Shown piece by piece: positions 8,206 through 15,123 of a stretch of 64,000 nt of DNA (the first letter of the stretch is position 1; each line of letters begins with the position of its first letter). A program made the position numbers and the translations under genes. Source of the stretch: Haematobacter massiliensis (lineage in GTDB: Bacteria; Pseudomonadota; Alphaproteobacteria; Rhodobacterales; Rhodobacteraceae); assembly GCF_000740795.1 (NCBI RefSeq), contig NZ_JGYG01000005.1, forward strand, positions 95,568 to 159,567, read 5' to 3'. Below the pieces are notes generated by a model. It was not told the origin of the DNA. It worked only from the letters and a program-made list of their open reading frames with translations, and did no database searches.

Positions 8206-9540
8206 CTATACGGCTGCGGCCTGCGGGAGCGGCCCCGCCCGATAGCGGCTTTCCCGGAACGGCAGGCCGAGATGGTCCCGCAAGGTCTCCCCCGGAAGGT
8301 CGCGGTCGAACCGGCCCCGCGCCTCAAGCTCCGGGATCACGAGGTCGATGAAATCCTGCAACCCCTCCGCGATGACGGAAAAGCCGAGGATGAAACCGTC
8401 GCAGGCACCCGCATCGATCCAGCGGATGATTTCCCGCGCCACATCCGGACCGGTTCCGATGAAATTCGGACGCGGCGTTGCGGCGGCAAGGGCCGCTTCA
8501 CGCAGCGTCTGACCCTTTTCGCGCGCCACACGTTTGATGCGGTCCGTCGTGGAGCGGAAGGAATTCCGGCCCAGCTCTCCCAGATCGGGGAAGGGTGCGT
8601 CAGGGTCATACTGGCTGAAATCGTGGTGATCGAAGTAGCGGCCCAGATAGGCGAGCGCTTCCTCCACCGTGATGAGATCGCGGATGGCACGGTATTTCGA
8701 CTCCGCCTCCGCAGATGTCGTCCCGACAATCGGGGCGATGCCGGGAAACACTTTCACGGCGGAGCGAGCGCGTCCATGGGCCTGGGCGGCATCCTTGACG
8801 CGATTTGTGAAGGCGCGGGTTTCGTCAAGATCGGGGGAATGGGTGAAGACGGCATCGGCATACTTGCCCGCCAACCCGATCCCGGCATCCGACGAGCCTG
8901 CCTGAAAGATCACCGGCTGGCCCTGCTTCGACCGGGGCGCGTTGAGCGGCCCCGCCACCTGGAAGTAGCGCCCCTTGTGGTTCAGCGTATGCAGCTTTTC
9001 GGGGTCGAAGAACCGGCCCGTCTCCCGATCACGCAGTATCGCATCCTCGTCCCAGCTGTCCCAGAGACCCTGCGTGACCTCCAGGTATTCATCGGCGATC
9101 TCGTAGCGCAGCGCATGTTCGGGATGGGCGCGGGAATAATTCAGTGCGGAGCCTTCCAGAGGCGTCGTCACCACGTTCCAGCCGGCGCGCCCCCCGGACA
9201 ACAGGTCCAGAGAGGCCAACTGCCGCGCCACGGTGAACGGGTCCGAATAGGAAGTGGACACCGTCCCGGCGAGACCGATCTTCTTCGTTTCCCGCGCGAG
9301 CGCCGAAAGCAGCGTCAACGGCTCGAAACGATTGAGAAAGTGCGGGATCGACTTTTCGTTGATATACAGCCCGTCCGCCACGAAGGCGAAGGCGATGCCC
9401 GCCGCCTCCGCCTTGCGCGCCGTCTGGGCGAGAAAGTCGAAGTTCACGCTGGCGTCCGCCGGACCGGAGGGGTGTTTCCAGGCGTTCATATGTCCGCCCG
9501 CGCCCTGAAGCATGATCCCGAGGGTGATGTCTGCGGCCAT
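8206..9540 (-). CDS. NtaA/SnaA/DszA-family LLM monooxygenase (CmoJ-like)
   Basis: A 444-residue flavin-dependent monooxygenase of the NtaA/DszA branch. Recognisable parts are the N-terminus ITLGIMLQGAGGHMNAWKHP, the GRAGWNVVTTPLEGSALNY segment, PVIFQAGSSDAGIGLAGKYAD, and the C-terminal GAEPDVARE-like and GFDGFxLG-like block (CDGFILGFSVI). The frame opens with GTG at 9558, but the ATG at 9540 has AGGAG seven bases upstream and is preferred. Enzymes of this group oxidise aromatic and organosulfur compounds with FMNH2 supplied by a partner reductase. In Bacillus a homologue (CmoJ) is used in breaking the C-S bond of N-acetyl-S-alkylcysteine. That role is inferred from the operon. Confidence 0.9.
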   Translation of the reverse strand: MAADITLGIMLQGAGGHMNAWKHPSGPADASVNFDFLAQTARKAEAAGIAFAFVADGLYINEKSIPHFLNRFEPLTLLSALARETKKIGLAGTVSTSYSDPFTVARQLASLDLLSGGRAGWNVVTTPLEGSALNYSRAHPEHALRYEIADEYLEVTQGLWDSWDEDAILRDRETGRFFDPEKLHTLNHKGRYFQVAGPLNAPRSKQGQPVIFQAGSSDAGIGLAGKYADAVFTHSPDLDETRAFTNRVKDAAQAHGRARSAVKVFPGIAPIVGTTSAEAESKYRAIRDLITVEEALAYLGRYFDHHDFSQYDPDAPFPDLGELGRNSFRSTTDRIKRVAREKGQTLREAALAAATPRPNFIGTGPDVAREIIRWIDAGACDGFILGFSVIAEGLQDFIDLVIPELEARGRFDRDLPGETLRDHLGLPFRESRYRAGPLPQAAAV

Positions 9541-9554
9541 GTGCCTGCTCCTGT

Positions 9555-10526
9555 TCACGCGGCCCGACGCTGACGCGCCCGGGCAATGAGTTGGATGGAG
9601 CGGAGCCGTCGTGCGGCATCCGCTACCGGAATATCGAGGATGAATTCCCGGACGCCATGAGCGCGTCGCAGGGAGGCCAGTTCCTCGTGAATATCCTCTC
9701 CCGTGCCTGCGACGATGCGCGGGCGACGTTCGCTGATGCTATAGTTCTGCACCCCTGACTCGACCGCATAGTCCTCTGCCGCGGCACGGGAGCCGAGGTT
9801 CACCGCCTGCCCGCCGGGCAGTTGCAGGCGATAGACATGCGGGTCCGCGACCGCCTCCTCAGCCTCGCCGCGCGAAGGGGCGGCAAAGGCAGTCACCGCG
9901 AGCATCGAAGCACCCTGCCCCCCTGCGTGAATCGCGATAGTCCTGCTCAGGCTGTCCGTATCGCCGTCGTGATGCCCGGCATGGACATAGCCCCAGCCAA
10001 GCTCCGCTGCCCTCCGCGCACTGTCGGGGCTCGCACCCAGCAGAAACAGCTCCAAACCCTGCCGGGGTGCGGGCCGGAGTTCAGCGCCGAGCGCGCGGCC
10101 CTTGAGCCAGCCATCCAGCTCCACCAGCTTGGTATTGAAGTCCCGTGGTGTGACGCGCTCCGATTGCAGCGCCCGGGTGCTCTGCGGAAGGCCGCCCGGT
10201 GCCTTGCCGATCCCGATATCCACCCGCCCCGGCCCGAGATGGCTCAGCACCGAGGCGATCTCGGCCACCTTGTAGGGGCTGTAGTGCTGCAGAAGAATTC
10301 CCCCGGTGCCTATCCGAAGCGCCCGGGTCCGCGCCAGAAGATGGGCGACAACAAGCTCCGGTGCGGCACTGGCGAGCGCGTCAAACCCGTGATGCTCGGC
10401 CAGCCAGTAACGATGGTAACCCAGCTGGTCGGCAGCCTCTGCCAGCGCGATGGTCGCGGCCAGGGCATCCGTATCGGTCGCCGTGGCGACAGGGCTCTTG
10501 TCCAGTAGGCTCAGCAGATATGTCAT
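9555..10526 (-). CDS. MsnO8-family LLM oxidoreductase
   Basis: A 323-residue luciferase-like monooxygenase, first gene of the operon. The motifs LGYHRYWLAEHHG near the N-terminus and RIGTGGILLQHYSPYKVAE followed by RVDIGIGKAPGG are typical of the MsnO8 subgroup, to which Bacillus YtmO/CmoO-like proteins also belong. It starts with ATG at 10526 and its stop lies within the leader of the NtaA-type gene, 14 bp from that gene's ATG. Together with the two other LLM genes it gives the operon three distinct flavin monooxygenases. A likely role is oxidation of sulfur before C-S cleavage. Confidence 0.89.
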   Translation of the reverse strand: MTYLLSLLDKSPVATATDTDALAATIALAEAADQLGYHRYWLAEHHGFDALASAAPELVVAHLLARTRALRIGTGGILLQHYSPYKVAEIASVLSHLGPGRVDIGIGKAPGGLPQSTRALQSERVTPRDFNTKLVELDGWLKGRALGAELRPAPRQGLELFLLGASPDSARRAAELGWGYVHAGHHDGDTDSLSRTIAIHAGGQGASMLAVTAFAAPSRGEAEEAVADPHVYRLQLPGGQAVNLGSRAAAEDYAVESGVQNYSISERRPRIVAGTGEDIHEELASLRRAHGVREFILDIPVADAARRLRSIQLIARARQRRAA

Positions 10527-10563
10527 CGTGGATCACGGTCAGGAAGCGTTAAGTGACAATAGT

Positions 10564-10580
10564 CTACAGAGTTACTGTAG
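10564..10580. promoter_or_regulatory. inverted repeat upstream of the LLM/sulfur operon
   Basis: CTACAG-AGTTA-CTGTAG lies 38 bp upstream of the first ATG of the operon, so the two 6-bp arms with a 5-bp spacer sit where an operator or activator site would be expected. Further upstream, near 10700-10735, is a very AT-rich stretch with TATAAT-like words on the reverse strand. Function is inferred from position only. Confidence 0.4.
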
Positions 10581-11094
10581 TAAATCGGAGGAGGCTTCTG
10601 AACTTTGAGCCGAAAAGGGGTGAAACTTCCCCGAATGGCCAAGGATCAAACAGAAACATTCCCTTCAGCGTGATCTGGGGGATGGAAGATAGAAATTTAA
10701 TTGTTTGTTTTCATTATATTATATTTCAGACCTTCCCGCCTGCGGCTGCCCCCCGCAGGCCTGATCCCCGCAAGAGTCCCACCCCCGCTTCGCCAGACGA
10801 TCGGCAGCCGGGGCTGACGTTAACCGATGCTGGCCTGAGCCATCCGCCTCGATCGCAGCGGTCATTCATCGTGTGCAAGAAAGCAGCCGCTTCACGAATG
10901 CTGGTCTCCATTGCGCTTTCGGCGTCTCTGCCGATGATCCAAGCCGGGCCAAGGCGCAAAGTGCATGGCAAGAAGCCATACCGTATCGCCAGGCTGGAAG
11001 CCGGAAGCGGCGCTCTCCTGCGCGATGCATCGCTTATCCGGCCGTCCGGAATCCGGGACTGCCCCTGCGCTCTGCTTGAAGATCGACGCAGAAT
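10581..11094. other. non-coding stretch upstream of the sulfur operon
   Basis: Long frames exist on both strands but all have low-complexity, arginine/proline-rich translations with no family resemblance. The only notable content is the AT-rich block around 10690-10735, a candidate promoter for the reverse-strand operon. The stretch probably contains decayed sequence that once belonged with the pseudoazurin relic next to it. Confidence 0.5.
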
Positions 11095-11336
11095 CGGGAC
11101 TGCCAACGACAGCACGTATTCTTCGTTCACCTTGCTGCAGAAGGTGGCGGCGCTCTCTGGGATCATCCCCCTCATCGCCTCAACGTTGTGGCTTTGCCGG
11201 CGGAGACGAAGCGGATCGCGTCGCCGGGTTCGGCGCGGACGAAGGCAGGCTCGAAGACCATGGCGCCGGTCCCCCTTTTCGGCGGCATGCGGTGCGGTAC
11301 GGCCAGCAGGCAGATCAGGGTCGGCATCAGGCGCAT
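11095..11336 (-). pseudogene. pseudoazurin, frameshifted and truncated
   Basis: Two reverse-strand frames together give a pseudoazurin-like sequence. From 11336 one reads MRLMPTLICLLAV (signal-like) and then GAMVFEPAFVRAEPGDAIRF. After a frame change near 11190-11200 the text continues as SHNVEAMRGMIPES and SKVNEEYVLSLAVP. In intact pseudoazurins these blocks surround the type 1 copper histidine of the 'KGHNVE' loop, and the histidine is still present here. The C-terminal part with the remaining copper ligands (the 'YGVKCTPHYGMGM' region) is gone. The gene is therefore dead. Pseudoazurin normally donates electrons to nitrite or nitrous oxide reductases in the periplasm, and none is seen in this window. 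Confidence 0.72.
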
Positions 11337-11479
11337 GGGGCTCCTCCGTTTCGATGTCCCGGTTGCGGCGCGGGGGGCCGGGCGCGCAACTGGACCTTGA
11401 TGCCGAGCTTGGGGAACCGCAGACCCATTTCGGCGCAGGACGGGCCGACCTCCGCCCATCGCCAAGCCCTTCCATCACC

Positions 11480-11812
11480 CGACTGACGCACGACGGCTTG
11501 CAGTGCGGCGGGGTCGATGTGCTTTTAGTTGATCTCAAGCCCCTGCCCCTGCCGCAGCCCGTGTCTGCACGAATCGGTCGGCGGTGATGATCCGTGTGGG
11601 GCGAGCGCCGAAACGGGCATGCAGCCGGCCTGCCGCCTCTCCCCCCGTCATGCCGTCGCCAAGCTGCTGGTCGATGAGATAGAGGATAAGGACGATCTCC
11701 TCCATCAGTTCCACCGCCGCCTCGCCGCTCGCCACCTCCCGCACATTGACGCCGCGGCGCATCAGGAGCAGCGCGATGGCGCGGCGCAGACCGTCATCAT
11801 CTTGGGGATCCT
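11480..11812 (-). pseudogene. response-regulator receiver domain relic
   Basis: Reverse-strand reading gives a receiver-domain pattern: DDDGLRRAIALLLMRRG, then VREVASGEAAVELMEE, then LYLIDQQLGDGMTGGEAA with the phospho-acceptor aspartate, then ARPTRIITADR. A frame break near 11530 separates this from HIDPAALQAVVRQ, the usual C-terminal helix after the conserved lysine. The domain looks like the C-terminal receiver of a hybrid histidine kinase. No kinase core is recognisable upstream, in 11813-12052. The relic lies next to the pseudoazurin relic and marks a decaying region. Confidence 0.62.
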
Positions 11813-12052
11813 GCCCTGAGAGTCGGCATCCATCTAAGCGAGCCAGCGTTTTCGATGAGAGCATCGTTGACGCGTTGGCAAACCTCGCAGGTCCGCCAAG
11901 TGGCAGAGCAAGAGATGGAAACCACCTCCTGTGGGCCGACAGGATGGTCCGGAGTTGTCCTCCGATTGCCACGGTCGTTGACGGGTTCCTTGACGATCTG
12001 TCAGAGGGCTTGGCGCTGCCAAACCCTCTCCTTGTCCGGCTGACGCCGCGGC

Positions 12053-13102
12053 TTAACCTTTCCTCAGGTTGAGAAAGAAACGCACCATCTCGGCGCTTGC
12101 ATCGGGTCCTTTGGGGTCGCTGTAGGAGCCGCCGGGCTTTCCGCCTGACCACGCATGGCCAAGACCTTCTATGGTCCACTGCTCCAGAAGCGCCGCTCCG
12201 TCGCTTGTCGTCGTGGTCTCCCGGACGAAGCCACGGCCATTTGTCTGTCCTGAAACCCTGTCCAGAAGCGTCTGCTTCGGCCCAGCGGTGATGACATCCG
12301 CCGCGATCCGATCTGCATTCGCGCGGTGGACAGTTTGATCCGCGCTACCTTGGAAGATAATCGTGGGTGTCGGGTGCGGGTCGCTTGTCCGCATGGTGTC
12401 GCCCGCCTTGCCAGCCATGGCTGCAAAGGCCGAGGGCACATCCTTTGCACTGCCGAACGGCAGTCCCGAATGCGCACCGACGGCGGCAAAGACATCGTGA
12501 TATGTCTGACCGAGGATCACCGCCATCGCCGCCCCTGCCGACAATCCGGCGACGAAGGTCTGTGCCGGTGGGATGCCATGGTCTTTTGACATCTCGACGG
12601 CGAGACCGGCGAGGATCGCCGGTTCGCCCCTGCCGCGGCGTTGATCGCCGGGGCTGAACCAGTTCCAGCATGACTGCGCGTTGTCGCCCCGCGACTGCTG
12701 CGGATAAACGATGATGAGCCGATGCCGCTCGGCAATCGCGTTCATCCCGGTGCCTGCCGCAAAATCGGCGCTGTTCTGTGTGCAGCCATGGAGCATCATG
12801 ATCATCCCCGCAGCACCATTCCCGGCGCTGGCGGGAACATATTTCAGGTAGTCGCGCCCCCCTGCATCGCAGACGAAATGCCCACTGTCGAAGCGCGCGC
12901 CCGGCACCAGCGGCTCTGTCGGAACGGGGCCCGGTTTTCCGGCCAGGCCGGACAGCGCGGACAGCGGGTTTGCTGGCGCGGGGCCGATGCCCCCTGCGGA
13001 AAGACCGTGCTGCGCGAGGGTGCGGCGCACAAGATCGCTGGGATTGCCGGAGCGTGCGTCGGCAATTGCCTGACGCAGCGCGCCGAGGTCGAGTGATTTC
13101 AT
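12053..13102 (-). CDS. PHB depolymerase-family esterase (LpqC-like)
   Basis: A 349-residue alpha/beta hydrolase of the polyhydroxybutyrate depolymerase esterase family. The oxyanion segment is MIMMLHGCTQN, the nucleophile is S188 in the lipase box GLSAGAAM, and the CWNWFSPGDQRRGRGEP block is characteristic of the family. A hydrophobic signal peptide is not evident, so it may act in the cytoplasm or leave by another route. The acid residue is likely in FQGSADQTVHRAN and the histidine in GLGHAWSGG. Family members act on short-chain PHB oligomers or aryl esters. The next gene upstream is a CopG-type regulator with only about 25 bp between, so the two are probably co-transcribed. Confidence 0.88.
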   Translation of the reverse strand: MKSLDLGALRQAIADARSGNPSDLVRRTLAQHGLSAGGIGPAPANPLSALSGLAGKPGPVPTEPLVPGARFDSGHFVCDAGGRDYLKYVPASAGNGAAGMIMMLHGCTQNSADFAAGTGMNAIAERHRLIIVYPQQSRGDNAQSCWNWFSPGDQRRGRGEPAILAGLAVEMSKDHGIPPAQTFVAGLSAGAAMAVILGQTYHDVFAAVGAHSGLPFGSAKDVPSAFAAMAGKAGDTMRTSDPHPTPTIIFQGSADQTVHRANADRIAADVITAGPKQTLLDRVSGQTNGRGFVRETTTTSDGAALLEQWTIEGLGHAWSGGKPGGSYSDPKGPDASAEMVRFFLNLRKG

Positions 13103-13126
13103 GCTGCAATTCCTTGCTTCAGGAGA

Positions 13127-13537
13127 CTAGTGGATACGATCGCCAAGTATCTTTCGGATGTCATCGCCGGCTTGCAACGCGCCAAGCACGGTAATCGAGG
13201 CGATGGTTGCGGAAGCGAGTTCGGGCGTGACGTCAGGCGCAATGCGTGCGAGGCCGACCACGGAGACATGCAGCCGCTCCCCCTTGTCTCGCAGCCCCTC
13301 AAGCTCCGCGCGGGTGATCGTGCGCAGGCCGAGGTCCATGGTGTTACGCTCGAGCGACCGGGTCAGCACCTCTTCATGGGTCGCGATCTGATTGCGGATC
13401 GCGGTGCGAATGAAGTCGCTGCGATTGGAATAGAACCCCTCCTGCACCAGAAGGTCGATACGCCCCAGATCGACGAAACCCAGGTTCAGAGTGATCTTCT
13501 CGCTATCTGGGGTCTTGAGAGGTGCGGGTGCTGCCAT
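13127..13537 (-). CDS. CopG/ribbon-helix-helix transcriptional regulator
   Basis: A 136-residue protein starting MAAPAPLKTPDSEK. The N-terminal ribbon-helix-helix domain reads KITLNLGFVDLGRIDLLVQ followed by YSNRSDFIRTAIRNQI, a classical RHH pattern. A longer C-terminal part contains a predicted sensory or oligomerisation region. The frame extends upstream to 13639, but that extension would translate a run of direct repeats, and the ATG at 13537 gives the expected start. Directly upstream lie 11-bp direct repeats that are a credible operator for self-regulation. It is followed by the esterase gene, which it probably controls. Confidence 0.8.
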   Translation of the reverse strand: MAAPAPLKTPDSEKITLNLGFVDLGRIDLLVQEGFYSNRSDFIRTAIRNQIATHEEVLTRSLERNTMDLGLRTITRAELEGLRDKGERLHVSVVGLARIAPDVTPELASATIASITVLGALQAGDDIRKILGDRIH

Positions 13538-13555
13538 GACTGCTCTCACTGCTTT

Positions 13556-13585
13556 ATGGATGGTATATGGATGGTATATGGATGG
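13556..13585. repeat. 11-bp direct repeats, likely CopG operator
   Basis: The unit ATGGATGGTAT occurs twice in full and once in part without gaps, 18 bp upstream of the regulator's ATG. A further GGTATA copy lies near 13606. A period of 11 bp is about one helical turn, so protein dimers would bind the same face of DNA. This is how RHH repressors commonly polymerise on their operators. Function is inferred. Confidence 0.5.
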
Positions 13586-13730
13586 CTTCAAGAGGTGTAA
13601 GGGCGGTATATCGAGGGCCGATGATCGCAGATCTGTCATACGCCCGCGGTGAGAAGGGGGTATCTATCTTCGTGCAAAGGTCTAGGTTGGAAGAACCGTC
13701 GATTTAGGCGGCGTTCTAAGGAGCAGGCCA

Positions 13731-13859
13731 ATGGCCAAGGGCATGGACAAGCGAAAACGCGATGAGAAGAAACCGAAGGCGGTCAAGCCGAAGGTGATTG
13801 CTGCCGCACCCAGCACCAAGGATAAGGTTGCAAAATCCATCGCTGAGAAAACCAAATGA
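13731..13859 (+). CDS. small basic lysine-rich protein, 42 residues
   Basis: ATG at 13731 opens a 42-codon frame reading MAKGMDKRKRDEKKPKAV and then a short alanine/lysine tail, ending with TGA at 13857-13859. An AAGGAG ribosome binding site lies nine bases upstream of the start. The composition (over a quarter lysine, acidic interruptions, no hydrophobic segment) suggests a disordered nucleic acid- or ribosome-associated peptide. I believe similar MAKG(Q/M)DK...KKPK peptides occur in other proteobacteria, but no function is known to me. It is divergent from the CopG regulator. Confidence 0.62.
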   Translation: MAKGMDKRKRDEKKPKAVKPKVIAAAPSTKDKVAKSIAEKTK

Positions 13860-14839
13860 AGCATCATACGAGCGCATTGCCAAGATGCCATGACGCTCGT
13901 TGAGCCCAACTGCAGGTTTGGGCGCCGCGTGACGAACCACTCGGCAGATGCGGCTGCGCGCTGCAGATGGTTGCGAACATGATTATGCCGTCTGCCTGAA
14001 AAGACCCCAGGTCCAAAGGCTTCTCGACGGCATATTCCCTGTACTTGCTCGGATATGCAGACTGGCTGTCGCCAGAAAAACTTACGCATCCGGATCTCAT
14101 AAGCTGACGACGCCCAGGGCATGAACTACCCAATGCTGAGGCGTGGTGACGGTGGGAATCGTCTGCCCATTTCGTCTGTTCGCCATCGCCCGGCCGCAAC
14201 CGAATTTCGGCCGAACCAGTAAAGCTAGTTCCATGGGCGACTTAGCGGCTGGACGCAGGTTGCAGCAAACTCCGGTTCATCACGGCAAGAACGATGCGAT
14301 CACACGGCTCGTTGGATCATCGACAAGATCGCGCTCTCTGAAACAAGGCGACACGGGGAGATCATGGACATGGTCGACCCGAAAAATCGCACTGAGAGGC
14401 CACCCCAAGACCCGCGACGCGGCACGTACAACTCTCCATAAATCATGTGCTGGCAACAGTGGCCGCAGAGGATGAGGGAAAAGCCTGCGCGCAGGTGGCG
14501 TGCAGGCTTCCGGCGGACACCCAGTGTTCTTTCGTGAAGGTGTGGCGCAGTCAGGCGCCGACAGCCCGCCATGCGAACGGCGGTTGCGAGCGTCACGCTC
14601 GCGGTGGGAAGCAAAGGCGATCCTAGTATCGACGCCTCACCAACGTCCGCACCGGATATCGGAGGGCAATTCCCCTGCCTGTGAGGCCAGCCCGACCATC
14701 GCTTTTTTGGGGTTGCCGATCGCGTCCTCCCTCGCGGCAAGGCGCTATGCCATGCAGCCAACGAGGGGGCAGGTAACGTGCAAAATGCCGCGGCCTGAAT
14801 TAATGCGCCGCCTTCCGCAACGTAACCTGTCCAGCCGCT
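13860..14839. other. long stretch without a recognisable gene
   Basis: About 980 bp between the small basic protein and the CcsR-like RNA. Frames on both strands are short or have compositions typical of shadow or random translation. No insertion sequence ends, tRNA or known RNA motif was recognised. It may be decayed coding sequence. Confidence 0.5.
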
Positions 14840-14868
14840 CTTGCGCTGGACCCTAGCGCGCCCCAGAT
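14840..14868 (+). promoter_or_regulatory. heat-shock sigma factor (RpoH)-type promoter candidate
   Basis: CTTGCG at 14840-14845 and CCCCAGAT at 14861-14868, with 15 bp between, resemble the CTTG...CCCCAT pattern of sigma-32 promoters. The predicted start of transcription, near 14875, is just before the first hairpin of the CcsR-like RNA. CcsR RNAs of Rhodobacter are known to be driven by RpoHI/RpoHII, so the fit is meaningful though unproven. Confidence 0.42.
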
Positions 14869-14874
14869 CACTGG

Positions 14875-14990
14875 CGTGAGCAGAAACCTGCTCCCAGTTT
14901 TTCCCAGGACTCATCCTCCTCCCCGAGTCCAGGAAAAGCGCGGCGACCCTCTCCTCCCTCCCTGGGGTCGCCGCCACCTTCCCTCCCAAC
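14875..14990 (+). ncRNA. CcsR/cuckoo-family small RNA, copy A
   Basis: Three consecutive hairpins are seen. The first is GAGCAG-AAAC-CTGCTC (14878-14893). The second is GGACTC (14907-14912) pairing with GAGTCC (14925-14930) around the loop ATCCTCCTCCCC. The third is GCGGCGACCC (14940-14949) pairing with GGGTCGCCGC (14965-14974) around a loop that again contains CTCCTCCC. Two stem-loops with an exposed CCUCCUCCC-type, anti-Shine-Dalgarno motif define the CcsR RNAs of Rhodobacter sphaeroides and the wider cuckoo RNA family. A second copy lies at 34837-34950 on the other strand, with compensatory base changes in the stems. No protein is encoded. No U-rich terminator is evident after the third hairpin, so the 3' end is uncertain. 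Confidence 0.66.
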
Positions 14991-15123
14991 ACGATCTGCA
15001 GGACCGGGCCGTTGCCAAAGGACGGCACGGAAATCTCATCTGCGACATGGAATATTCATCTCACCGTTACAGAACGTCGACGAAACTCCGCCACTGCTCG
15101 CGCCGATCAACCACGGAGTTCTC

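Noticed and set aside
10553..11587. 344-codon forward frame upstream of the sulfur operon
   Set aside because: Arginine-, proline- and serine-rich translation with no family features, lying over the pseudoazurin relic on the other strand.
13682..14122. Reverse-strand frame with hydrophobic stretches, a possible membrane protein
   Set aside because: It is antisense to the lysine-rich small protein; complementary strands of lysine codons give phenylalanine/leucine-rich shadows, and there is no ribosome binding site.
14300..15028. Reverse-strand frame across the small RNA region
   Set aside because: The region is better explained by the hairpin RNA with a second covarying copy; the translated product has no recognisable features.
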